Position numbers and translations under genes: made by a program. The notes under the pieces are model-generated. The model worked only from the letters and a program-made list of their open reading frames with translations. It was not told where the DNA came from and did not search any database. From contig CAJJDP010000012.1 in assembly GCA_905182995.1 (NCBI GenBank), forward strand, positions 256,370-320,369: a DNA stretch of 64,000 bases, in the 5' to 3' direction. The first letter of the stretch is position 1. Every line of letters begins with the position of its first letter. This document shows, piece by piece, positions 1-11,449 of the stretch. The stretch is from Paramecium octaurelia. Lineage: Eukaryota; Ciliophora; Oligohymenophorea; Peniculida; Parameciidae.

Positions 1-1
1 T

Positions 2-382
2 GGTTCTATTGTTCAAAGAACATTCCTTATTTTTTATATAAAAAATAAAAAATTATCTAATACCATTAAATTCATCAAATAGATCGCAAATTTTGATTAC
101 TCCTCTTAGTTAAACTCAATTTATTTGAAAAAAATAAAAAAAATAGGTATTATTTTTGCTTACAATATTTACAAACTTATTGAATTCAAATTAGAATTTT
201 GGAATGATTCTCTTTTACCCTATTACAAAATTAGTAAAATTAAGCAATATGATTATAATCCTACCTAAAAATATATTTCCTTAAATTAATCCTCAAGAAT
301 TAGAAACTATTTTAAGATTAAATATCAAATTAAATAATAAGAACAATTTGGTCAATGCACAAATTCAATTAAAAACAACTGA
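2..382 (+). CDS. 3' fragment of a hypothetical protein
   Basis: Reading frame 2 is open from the window edge to a TGA at 380-382 under the ciliate code (TAA/TAG = Gln), giving the last 126 residues of a protein whose start lies outside the window. The fragment is rich in Ile, Lys, Tyr and Gln, has no recognisable domain and no clear membrane helix, and reads through several TAA/TAG codons. Frame 1 stops at position 94, so frame 2 is the best choice, though in DNA this AT-rich some long frames arise by chance. It converges with the next gene, whose stop is about 105 bp away. Confidence 0.5.
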
Positions 383-488
383 GTTATATATAATATAATC
401 TACTAATCAGTTTCTTTAATATTATGAATTAACTAATATTAGTATAATCTTTCAAAATTTAATTTCTTTAATAACAAATTATAAACTA

Positions 489-2084
489 TCATTGTTTGAC
501 TGAGTTCTTTATATAATTACTTTAGATTGTTTTTATTTATTAATTTATTATGTTATTGATTCTGGATCTAAATGTGAAAGACTTAGGTGTTAGTTGATTT
601 GCACTATTTTGATTTAATCCATTGATTCGAAGAGTGTTACAACATGAGTTAGTATTCAAGTTATTAACTCTATTAAGATTAAGTTTTGGAATTAAGCGTA
701 TATCCTTTTGAGTTTTGATATTGCTATCCTTCTTATATACCATTAGCTTTTTTAGGTTATCTTTTTATTTTTACTCTAAAAAATGTCTTTTTACTAGCTT
801 AGAACCATCCTAATTAGATCTTGGAGTTTAAGTAGTATGAAAATTAATTGGGCTTTAATTAATTACATAATCATCTTATGTATTAACTTACTGAGATACT
901 TTAATCGAATGAGTTGATGAACCTTTATAAGGATTCATATTGGATGAGTATGCAGGTGAGTGAACGGAAAAGATCATCTTTTGAATTTCTTTGTTATCTA
1001 GTGATGAGATACATTTAGTATTTTATTTATATTTTTCTATTTAGTTTAAACATGCTAAGATTCTTAATCCCAAAGATTTTATATTTGGAACTGACTTTTT
1101 GAATTCTTTTTTGATATCATTTGTGTTTTCCATTTTTATTCTTTTTCTTTAAGGACACTTATTAAATAGATGAGTAAAATTATTATCTAGTTTTTTTTCA
1201 TGAGAAGAAGTTTTCAAATTTCTGCTTAGAGATGAAGATGGATGTCTTGTTGTTAAAGGAATTCGAACATTCTATTGGTATAAAGTATATTATTTTTGAT
1301 TTGATTAAGTTAACATCTATTCATTTAATTTATGAAGTTGACTAAAAGAAGGACTACTATTTTTTTAAAAGGAATATTTTTGTATTTTCTTTTGGTTTCC
1401 TTGATTGAAAATATCAAGCATTAATTGGATTTCACTCTTTTAGTCATCCTATAATTTTGTAATTTAACTTATATCTTATTGAGAAATTTAATTTTAGTTC
1501 TTCTACTATATAAGGACATCCTAAAGAATGTTTTCTACATTATTGTTAATGGTAGAATCCCCATTAATATCTGATTGTGGAGTGCTTTAAGATTCAATAG
1601 GTTTATCTCCAACAATCCCTTTTTAGGGTTTATCTGGATTCTTTTAATTTTCATATTCTATCTATCTCTATATTTTATAGTACTCCAATTTTCTCTTTCT
1701 ATCGTAATACAAATTCAAAATTTAAATAATTTCTTCTTCTACAGTAAAACGAGGCAAATCATGGTGATATTTGTAGAACTCAGCCAGCAATTAAATTTTC
1801 GATTAGTAATCATCAATATCATACACTCTGGACATGCATTCTTCATTCTCTAAATATTGAATATCATCCTGAATTATTCATGAATTGGTTACATAAAACT
1901 TTATTGTTGCGGAGGTTCTGTTTTTACTTAAAATATCATTAATTTCTTTTGTGAAGTAATAATTTTGAGAAGATGCATATTTATGATATAGTGTATGATT
2001 GATTATATTAGATGAACCAAAATCAGAGTGATAATTTCTGACATATCCTAAAGTATTTAATTTACTATTCCAGAATTAATTCAT
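489..2084 (-). CDS. hypothetical protein, Q/N/S-rich, 523 aa
   Basis: One long minus-strand frame with a 24-nt GT..AG intron at 1869-1892; the spliced length is 524 codons including TGA. The ATG at 2084 begins MNQFWNSKL; an ATG in the same frame further inside (near 1834) would lose conserved-looking N-terminal sequence. Residues about 60-160 form a compact charged helical region (KFYDDIQYLENEEC, later LPRFTVEEEI and LNLYYDRKRKLEYYK). The rest is low-complexity Gln/Asn/Ser sequence with basic patches, typical of ciliate cytoskeletal or regulatory proteins. No catalytic motif, signal peptide or membrane helix is visible. Function unknown. Confidence 0.75.
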
Positions 2085-2355
2085 ATATAAATAAATTAGT
2101 AAATTAATTATGAACTTTTGATCTTTATAATTATAAGAATCTTATTAAGGCAACAACCTGAATTTATGGTCCTTTCCTAATAATGAATTTAAAGATGCAT
2201 TTTCTAATTATCTCTGATTATATATGAATTTTTATTAAAAGTTTGAAATCAAAAGTTATACTTCAAAAATAGATGGTTTTTTGTGATTTAGCAAACAAAA
2301 GAAAATTTATTAAAGTGGAATTCCTTAGTCATATTTTATAATTATTTATATAATA

Positions 2356-4426
2356 ATGTTTATAATTTTTTTAATCTAAGCTATTTACTCGTTAAATGCT
2401 GAGAACTTTTTGTGTGGACTACGCCTATTTTATGAAGAATAAACATTCTTTTTGATTGATTAATAGAATTAGAAGTAATAAGTTTATTTAATTGCTGAGT
2501 ACGATGCCTTATATACTAACTAGCCAATCACCTCATTTCGCATTAGATATCTAATAAAGTTATAAGTCCTCACCAAGTTTGAATAATAACTCATATTTCT
2601 TGGTGGGATTTACTGATGCTTACATTTTCGCAGGCAATGCTAGCGAAATTTAATGGTTATCAATCTAAGAGTTCAAAGTAAAGTAGAATAGAACCACTGC
2701 TTCTGTTCACCTCTATAATGGTTATAATGGATATTTTGTTGATAAAGAAGAGGATGGAGGCCATTTACTAATATCCAAAGAAAATTTGGTGAGAGAATTT
2801 TCTTTTGGTAAAACGGATGCTGTAGATAAATTCGAGAAAATGGGCTTTATATATATAGTATCATGGGGAGGTAAAGGGGATGCTATGTTGATTTTAAAGC
2901 GGTTTGTACATTTCATCAGTCAATCAGAAGACCAGGAATATTGCTAATAAAAGGTCGCTTCAATTTCATTAGAATAAATCAAATGTAATTTGGATAATAA
3001 TTTTGAACGCTTAACTTTTCATACACCTGACCTATATCATCCTCCTATACACTATCATCTGGGTAATTAGATAATTAATGGATCTTTGGACAATGAGTAT
3101 TTTACAAAAAACTATCCAGGACTTCAAGTTTTTGTTGCATAGAATTTGAATAACAAAGTCCTTGAGTTGAGAATACCTATTTAAAATATGGAAACTCATT
3201 AATAAACTATTGATTATCCTCAAAGTGGATTAATCGTGACTCTTTAATAAGAAAATAGAGGATTTATTCATATTCTAATTTTTGAAAGTGAGGAAGGGAT
3301 TGTAATCAATTATAAAGAAGATGACAATTTAGCTTATATAACTATTGGTATGACTGATTCAAAAGTCTTCGTTTTTTCATTTGTTACTTCATAGTTTGCT
3401 AAATTTCCTTCAAGTGATTTGATTGAGCATGTATTTTAAGATTGCATATTCATAATTCATCAGAGAAACAATGTCTGTGAAAATCCTCAACAGCAATGTT
3501 CTGATGCTTCATTAGACTTTTTTAAATAATTACCATTTGATTTGCAATCTGATTAAATAATTAAATTCAAAACTAATGATTAATTTTAGGACACACCATT
3601 CGTTGAAATTTTTGATAATACAGCAGTTGTTTAGAATGATTTTACAGTGTTATTTTCTTCTGAAATTAATAATAGAGAAATGAATCATGGTGGATATATT
3701 GGGTCATATCTAAGAATTACATATAAGTAATAAAGCATTAATTCTTTAATAATTAATGAACAAAATGAAAATTTAGAAGCGTTTTACAGTATTAATGATA
3801 ATGTTTGTAAGTTTATCCTATATACTTTAGATTCTCATTCAATTTAGAATATTATTGGAAGAACTTATGTTCTGGTATTTACGTCTTAAAATGAATTTAC
3901 AGACATATAATGTTTATAATTGTTTAGAGAATTCATAGATCATATTTAAAAGACATTTATAATGGAATAGAGTAAATTATTAACTAATAAATATAGTTGA
4001 AAATCATTGTGAAGCTTCACAAAAATATTATGATGTCAAGCCTATATAGTATAAAGAAATACATAAATAATTAAAGTAGCCAACTGAGTTGATTCAAAAA
4101 GTTGAATAGAATTAATTTGATTAAAATGATTTAGAATATTCTACAGATGAGGATGAAAATATTCAAAAAGATGTCGATATTAATTCGGAATAATCAGGAT
4201 CTTTTAGCGAAGCTTCTTTAATGCCAGAAGAAAGTCATCCGTAACCTTAATAAGATGTAGAGACAACAGATAAATAAAATACAATTATTTAGTAACCAAT
4301 TTAAAAAGAAAAATCGGATAATGAAAAATCATAAGAATAAATATAAAAATTGTAATAGCATTAATAGTAATAGTAATAATTTTAATAATAGTAATAATAA
4401 TAATTGTAATAATAGTAATAATAATA

Positions 4427-4492
<66 letters not shown>

Positions 4493-5397
4493 TTAACCAA
4501 AATAAATTTATTCTAGTAAAAAAGAATAATAAGATTAATAGGAAAGATAAAAAGAAATTTAATAAAGCAAATAATAAAAATAATAGTCGAATACTTAAGA
4601 GTCTTAAAATTTAAGAAAATAATAATAATTATAAAAAATTGATGAGGAAATTTTGAAAGAAGAGATTTATTAAAAGCTCTAAGCTTAAAATGATGAGTAA
4701 TATCATCAAAAAGAGAAAGATAATTCCTAAAATGAGGAATATTATTAGGGCGGTGTTAGATATTTAAATACCGGGTATTATTAGAAAGACTATGGAAGAA
4801 GAGACGAGTATTAAGGAAGAGAAGATGATTATTCTGGAAGACACAGTGGTAGAAGAGGACCTCCCTTAACTGGTTAGAGTGTGACAATACCAAAAAACCC
4901 AAACGATTAAGAGTTGGGGAGGTTCTTAAGAGAAGTAATCAGCAAATTATAGTAAAATAAATTACATTTATTAAGTATTTATTCAGATCCATGTGATGCA
5001 AAATCCTCAAACTACAGTCCAGATAATTGTAATGCAGATAATTAGTATGGTTCTTCTTCAATAAAAAGAACAGAACCAAGACAAAGAGATTTTTATCGAA
5101 GTGCTTATAAATATGACAATAGATATGAATATAGAGGTACTTATTAACTTTCATATAGCCTGTATCACTGTATATAGTAAATGTCAATTTCAGGGAGAAT
5201 CTTTATAACTTTGTGGACACTAAAGGAATATTCCAAAATCATAATTATATTTAGATATTTTATCAATAAGGGCTGATGAGAACTACATAGTTGAGTTTTA
5301 TATGAAAGGAAGGGATGGAAGATCAGAATTATATACATTGAAAGGTACTTAAAAATGTTTAAAGTCTCCATTAAGAGTTGATTGGCTATTGCAATGA
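2356..5397 (+). CDS. putative secreted protein with poly-Q tract and crystallin-like C-terminus, 989 aa
   Basis: Four exons, with introns at 2499-2523 (25 nt), 3972-3996 (25 nt) and 5137-5158 (22 nt), total 990 codons. The start ATG at 2356 gives a hydrophobic leader (MFIIFLIQAIYSLNA) that looks like a signal peptide, followed by a ~480-residue ectodomain-like region with several N-x-S/T sites (for example QNRTT, GNAS). The middle is acidic, then a run of 28 consecutive glutamines (4407-4490) encoded only by TAA and TAG, then a Gln/Lys-rich and a Gly/Arg/Tyr-rich stretch (RRDEYQGREDD). The last ~65 residues (ITVYSKCQFQGES) resemble one Greek-key motif of the beta/gamma-crystallin type; that resemblance is only suggestive. 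I do not recognise the protein as a whole. Confidence 0.8.
4407..4490 (+). repeat. TAA/TAG trinucleotide tract encoding 28 glutamines
   Basis: 84 bases of TAA with a few TAG, in frame within the gene at 2356-5397. Under the ciliate code it is poly-Gln; under the standard code it would be 28 stops. A shorter run of 7 Gln codons lies just upstream at 4383-4403. Opposite-strand poly-Ile and shifted poly-Asn frames here are shadows. Confidence 0.9.
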
Positions 5398-5456
5398 ATT
5401 AAAATAAATAATTAATTCTTTTCAATTTTTATAATATTATATTAACTGCTACGAAT

Positions 5457-8105
5457 ATGTTAGATTAAAGTGAAGCCTATAAAATTGAAGATAAACTATT
5501 ACTAACTAAATAAATCAATACTAATGGAAAGTATGATTACTTTGTTAAATTTATAGTGTTTTTTAATCAATGAGAGCTAAGTTTTATGGATTTAGGATGA
5601 AGAATAAAGCCATTCAAAACAAGAAACGATACCAATAACTTGCTCCAATTCATTATCACATCATAAAAGATGTTTCTCGAAAAGAATATTATTAGTATGA
5701 AATATTATGATTATTTTGAAAAGTGTCATAGAAAACTGGACAAGTATGGGGAAAAGTAAACAAATCTAAATTCGCCAGATTGAAGAGAAAATTGACCAGA
5801 AAATGGAGAGAAATTAAGAAATCAAAAATTGCATAGAAAATAAGTAAATCAATTAAACTGATTCCAATAATCAATCCAAACAATGAATTCAAATTAATAT
5901 GGGATATCTTTCTTGCATTTATAAGATTCTACCTTTTGTTTGTTATTCCGTATGAAACAGCATTCAATAATAAACTGCTTTACAATTAACTCTTGTGGAC
6001 ATTGCAGGTGTCCACATCTTTATTGATCTTTGATATTTTATTAAACTTTATCACATCCTTTTATGAGAAAGGATATTTAATCACGAATCATTATTAAGTA
6101 GCTCGTAATTACATAAGGAATGGTTTCATATATGATATTTTTTGTGTTGTGACATTAGTTCTAGTTCTTGCACAAGAAATAAGTGAGTAAAACAGTTATA
6201 TCGATTATAAAAACTAGTCACTTCGAGAGTATAACTATGTGAGGAGCGTGATTAGTATTTTAGGAATCATTATCCAATTATAAAATATAATTCGAGTCTT
6301 TTAGAGACTATAAAACAGCTAAGATTATTCAGAAACTACTTCATTACTATTAGATCTGGTAAACAATTAATTTATTATAGATAAAACTTGTGATGTTTCT
6401 ATTCTTACTGGAGCATTTATTTAGTTGTATATGGTATTTCGTTGGAATTTAAGATATTGCTTAAGATTCATGGATAAAGTCAAATGGATTAACTGATGCC
6501 CCCTACACTGATTAATATATCACAGCATTTTATTTTTCGTCAGTTACAATGTTTACTGTAGGATATGGAGATGTTGTTCCAAAAAGTAATTAAATCTAAA
6601 ATTGTATTAGATATCTATGAAAGATTAGTGACTATAGGATTTATGGTCTGTTCAACTTTATAATTGTCATATACAGTGTCGGCTATCTGGAATGTTTATT
6701 CGAAATTGAATGAAAAAAGTGAAGATCACATTCGCAAAATGAGAGCAATCAATACTTATATGAAGAGTGTGAATATTTCTAATCAACTAAAATATGAAAT
6801 AAGGGAATATTTAACATTTTATTGGAAAGAACAAAAATTGGAGGAAAACTTAGAAGTTAAGGATATAATAGGTTAATTATCTCAAGATCTTTAGGAAAAC
6901 CTCATCTTCGAGGCCAACTCAATAATAGTAAAAGGTTGTAAATTATTTAATGACTACTTTTCTCACGAATTTAAAGCCGAATGTTTGAAGCACGTTTAAT
7001 CAATCACACTTACGCCTTGTAAAACTGTTCCATTTGATTAACCTTGTTTGTTCTTCATCGAAAGAGGATCTATAGGAACATACTTTAGAAATAATAGACT
7101 GAGATTAGCAACACTCTAGGCAGGTGATAATTTTGGATTAAGAGAGTTTATGTTTGATGATATTCCATCATTAAGATACACATCGGTTGCATTCAGTAAA
7201 TTGGTTTTCATCACTAAAAAAGACTTTATGAAAGTCCTTTCACAATATTCGGAAGATCAAGAATAATATTGTTAATTGAAAGAAGAACTTACCTTTAACA
7301 AATCGTATTTTGCCATGGATTGTTACTCGTGTAAAAGTCTTTAACATACTATTTAATAATGTCCTTTGCTGACCTTTAATCCAGACAAAGACGCAGTCAT
7401 CAAGAAACATCAATATCCTTAATAATAAAATAGAAAGTTTTATAAAAGAAGGCATGAAAGAAAAAGAAGAGCTATTTTTAAAGAACTTAAATAAAATGAT
7501 AATTTGGATAAGATTTAGCTGACTATTCCAACAATAGAATCATCAGATTCTTCTGAATTTGAAATGAAAGAATCATGGAAAGCTACTCATTCAAATTACT
7601 TTTAATAAATGTAAAACATAACAAAAATATAACTTTCCAATAGGTAAGCCTTAAATATCAAGTAAATACGATAAAAATTACATCCTCCAAAATAGATTAA
7701 TTAACCATTGGAATTACACAATCTGAGAGAATTTGATGATGATAATTTGAGAGAAAGTGATAAAATATTGTTAGAAGACTTAAAGTTAAAATTGAATTAA
7801 AGAGCTAATTTAGAAATAGATTGTATTAAAAATTTCAAGTATTATTATCCACAATTTAATTCTGCCTGGCTATTCAAAACCACAAAAATCAACTCAAAAT
7901 TCTTTGAATAGTGGAAGTAGTTAAGTCTCTTTCTAACATACCCTTACGAATTTATAAAGTAACAATTTTATAATAATAATTAAGGAAATACCGCCAGTAT
8001 ATCCTCAGAGATAATCAAATGATAAGTCCGTAGAAAGAGGCCGAACACCATAAGAAAAAAAAGAGGGCAACTGCATTGTATTTTAAACCAGTCTCGGCGA
8101 AATGA
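5457..8105 (+). CDS. voltage-gated/cyclic-nucleotide-domain potassium channel (EAG/CNG-type), 829 aa
   Basis: Six introns (5531-5556, 5695-5731, 5756-5778, 6359-6380, 6586-6610, 7959-7984) give exactly 830 codons. The protein has a basic N-terminus, then a six-helix membrane core (IRFYLLFVIPYETAF, LLIFDILLNFITSF and so on), a pore with the K+ selectivity signature TVGYGD near residue 332 (SSVTMFTVGYGDVVP), a C-linker (WKEQKLEENLE) and a cyclic-nucleotide-binding-type beta-roll around residues 430-560 (FIERGSIGTYFRNNRLRLA, then AGDNFGLREFM). The R/K ligand signature of a strong cNMP binder is not obvious, so ligand gating is uncertain. Such channels set membrane potential in ciliates and so affect swimming. 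The 37-nt intron at 5695 is longer than its neighbours and is the least certain junction. Confidence 0.92.
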
Positions 8106-8123
8106 TTTTGAATAATTAATTTA

Positions 8124-8504
8124 ATGCAATCTTCCTAAGAGAAACTGCCTTATTTATAAATAAATAATCGAAGGTCTTGTTCTATGGCCAATTCAAATCC
8201 TGCAATCAAGAAGTTAAAAGATACCTTGATTGTTGAGAATCAATCTAGTAGAAGCTATTTAAACAGGAAATAAGGAGACATATTAGATTCAATCTTAGAA
8301 GACGCAAATTTGATCATAAACAATAAATTACTCGAATAAAATGTCTATAAATTAAAAGAATTAGGTGTATTGAAATAATACGACCCCACGGTAGCTGTTT
8401 AATAAGGATTTAAAAAAAGCAATTATGTTTTGAATGATTATCATAGCAAAAGCACTACTAATGGATATTCTAGGAATTATGGAGGTCTATTCTACAATAG
8501 ATGA
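8124..8504 (+). CDS. small hypothetical protein, 126 aa
   Basis: Intronless frame of 127 codons starting 18 bp after the stop of the K+ channel. It is Ser/Asn/Gln/Lys-rich with a predicted helical middle (ILDSILEDANLIINNKLLEQ) and a Tyr/Ser-rich tail ending GGLFYNR. No domain is recognised. It could alternatively be an unrecognised 3' exon of the channel gene, but the channel has its own in-frame TGA and the gap holds no GT..AG junction that joins the frames well. Confidence 0.5.
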
Positions 8505-8590
8505 TAATATTATATACAAAATTCAGTATTTCTTAAATAATACTAATTCTAATTATATATATATAAAGAATTGCTAATATATATAATATA

Positions 8591-10801
8591 TCATTCAACA
8601 TCCTCTACTTTAGCTCTTTTATTTATTTATTCCATGAACTTTTCAAGAGGACTAACGTTCTTTAGTTGTTCTTCTAACTGTTTCTTCTTTTCACTCTCCT
8701 TTTAGGCCTTTTTACTCTTTTTTGTTTCATATTCTTTTTACAATTATTTCTCATATTGTTATTAAAAGTATTGCTCTTGTAATTATTTATCCCTTTCCTG
8801 CATTTCCTTTATTAATTTATCCTTTTGCTCTTTTTCTTAATTTAAAAGATGATCAATATCTTTCATATCCTTTTTGTGCCCCAAATTTGATATCTATTGC
8901 TATTATTCTTACGGAACAATAGGCTATAGCAAATTAGGTGAAGGAACAGGTGCTAATGGTTTTTTAAAAGTATTAAGAATGTCATTCAAATTTTGATCAT
9001 CATTGATATTTGCTTATCTATAGATCTCCTTATTGAATGACCAATAGATTCTAGGTGGAGGTTTATTATATTTTCTTTTTCTCCCACTCACATCCTCTTC
9101 TTATCCATTCCCAACTAGTTGCATAGTGGATTCATTCTTAAAATATACTCCATCACCCAGGGGTTCAAGCATTTTCATATCGCAATCCACGAAATCGCTT
9201 GGATTCCTATGAAATAATTCAAAACAAGGGAAAGGACATAAAAAAATCTTATTGACATTCAATATTTTTTCACATAATTAACATCTATAATATGGTTTGG
9301 TCAAACCTTCAAATTTCATACAAACTAAACAATATTTGAAGGTATCTTCTTATTTCTAGGGTATTGGAGTATGAAATTGATCAGCATACAGTCTTTACAA
9401 TCCAAAGGACAAATGATCTGTATTCGAGGAATTTTCTTTGTATGTGACATTTAGTTTTCGTTTGGCTTCATTACGATCTCTCTCAATCTGTTATCCCTTC
9501 TCATTCAGAAGAACTTTAGCTAGATCATGTCTGAATTAAGATGGAGATGTTTATTGAATTAGCAAAAAGGTATTATGAATCATAATTTCGAAATATTCCT
9601 CGAATTCAATTCTTAGTTAATGGAAACTCTCAGTATTATTTAATTATGATGATTAATAAAAGTTACTTCGAAATTATTAAAGATTTATAATATGTTCTTG
9701 CAATTACTCTTAGATTTTTTCATAGGAAGTCATATAGTGTCTATTTGATATCAGGCGTCTTTTAGGGAACACATCCACTTAAGTTGCTTATTTAACTAAA
9801 AATAATTAATCCAACTGGTAGTCTCCGTCCTGGAGCTATTGAATTAAATTATGGTTTATATTCTAATAACGAATAACTGGATAGATGGATTAATCCACTA
9901 ACTGAATTATCCTTTCTAAACTTAAATCGAACATTATGTATGTAACATGATTTTGATTTGAATACTTGTAGAGCATCCTCATTACCCTATTAATTCTGTC
10001 CTCATTTTTCACATTGTTGCATACAACCAATAGATCTATAATTTAGGAACTATCATAGTCAAATATGTAGTATGCCTTGTATGCTTTTTGATTTTACTCT
10101 ACCACTATTAACTCTTAATCAGGATTATAAAGTGCTTTTAATTTCTTAGAAAACTTTCTCACTTCCAATTATAATTTTGCTCTTTGTTATTCATCAAAGT
10201 ATGAAAAAATATGAAGATCCACAAACTTAAATCTTCCTATTGGCATAGTAACTTCTACTCCTCCTTTTAACCAAGACTCAGCATTCCAATAGTCATCCAA
10301 TTATGGGAATCTATAAACTCCAAATAAAATTTGTAACCCTAAATAAAATTAAATCTCAGCTTCTTTATATTTCTTCTTATGATAAATTTATTGCGTTTAT
10401 TATTGTTATTGTTTTAGATCCTCCTATAACACCATTAATAGGTAATGATTGATCATTTCTGTAAGTGTGGATACAAAACTACTAGGCAAAAAATAGTTCA
10501 AAACATTTTAAGGACTCTATAAAGAAGTCATCTTCAGTTATGGTGTATCTAAATAGTTTAAGATCTCTGTTATTTGTGTAATATCAGCTTATTGAATATT
10601 AAGAGCTTTTCCAAAGTTTATTGTTGCAGCACAATCTCTTTCATCATCAGAAGCAATTTGAACAAACTATTCTTCACAATCACTCAGTATAATTTCCTAC
10701 TTCCAATAACAATTATATTTTTCTATCTCTTCTACCATTTGAGTTGATTATGAATTTCCACTTATCAAAGCTATTGAATTGTTTAGAGCTTCCTATTTCA
10801 T
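8591..10801 (-). CDS. hypothetical protein with putative Cys/His zinc cluster and C-terminal coiled coil, 736 aa
   Basis: A single intronless exon of 737 codons. The N-terminal two thirds is a folded-looking region (LNYLDTPQL; RFKFVDLHIFSYFDEQ; DYDSSQIIDLLVVCNN) without a family I can name. Around residues 530-590 lies a spaced cluster C-x2-C-x11-C-x2-C-x11-C-x3-C ending in FELFH, which looks like a treble-clef or RING-like zinc site. After it comes a Pro-rich linker (KPPPRIYWSFNKE; KPLAPVPSPN) and a highly charged Glu/Lys/Gln coiled coil to the C-terminus (EKKKQLEEQLKN). A nuclear or ubiquitin-related role is possible but is inference. Its 3' end faces the small gene at 8124-8504. Confidence 0.8.
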
Positions 10802-10946
10802 TTATACAATATTTTATAAATATATTTTTTAAGACTTTCGATCTCATATTTGCTTTTTATTTTTCTTGGAAATAAATAGATTAAATAAAAATTAATATCC
10901 TTTTATTATTTATAAATAAATAAATTAAGATTTTTTTTTGTCTTTT

Positions 10947-11174
10947 TCATAACAGTTCTTAAATGCATTTATTATTTGAATTGGCAAGAGATGCTAAATG
11001 AAGTGGTCTAATTTGTTTAAGAGGATGAATATCAAACTTTTATAATAAAACCAAATATACGAAATCACTCTTACCAAACTCCGATTGCAATTTGAACAAG
11101 GCATTATCAAGCCCATTTATAATGATATTACATTTATTCGCTTATGTAGTTATTTAGAGTGATCTGTTCTACAT
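10947..11174 (-). CDS. small ankyrin-like protein, 75 aa
   Basis: Intronless 76-codon frame. The C-terminal part reads KQIRPLHLASLANSNNKC, close to the first helix and turn of an ankyrin repeat (xPLHxAAxxG). A single repeat is too short to fold alone, so this is either the remnant of a longer ankyrin gene or a small adaptor. An upstream ATG in another frame (MPDKDVEQIT) overlaps but stops early. Confidence 0.45.
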
Positions 11175-11449
11175 CTTTATCTGGCATAGCAAGTATATTG
11201 AATTCAGAAAGAAATTATTAAAATTTAATTACAACATACCAAAAAATAATTATTCTAACAAATTTTCTATAAAAATTCAAAAATTATCTACTAAATTTTT
11301 AATCTCTTTTTTTAAGATTACAGTAGTATAAATTAATAAACTATTCTCACTGATTTATGCAAAACTGATTAGTACATTCAAGAATTGGGAGTTCATTTTA
11401 AAAAAAATAATAATTATTTTTTATCTTAACTTTTGTTTATTTTAATATT
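11175..11449. other. AT-rich intergenic region
   Basis: About 275 bp between the small ankyrin-like gene and the 3' end of the pseudokinase gene. It holds homopolymer A/T runs and no frame I can support. Confidence 0.6.

Noticed and set aside
4285..4500. Poly-Ile and poly-Asn frames opposite and beside the TAA tract
   Set aside because: They are shadows of the poly-Gln tract in the correctly spliced gene.
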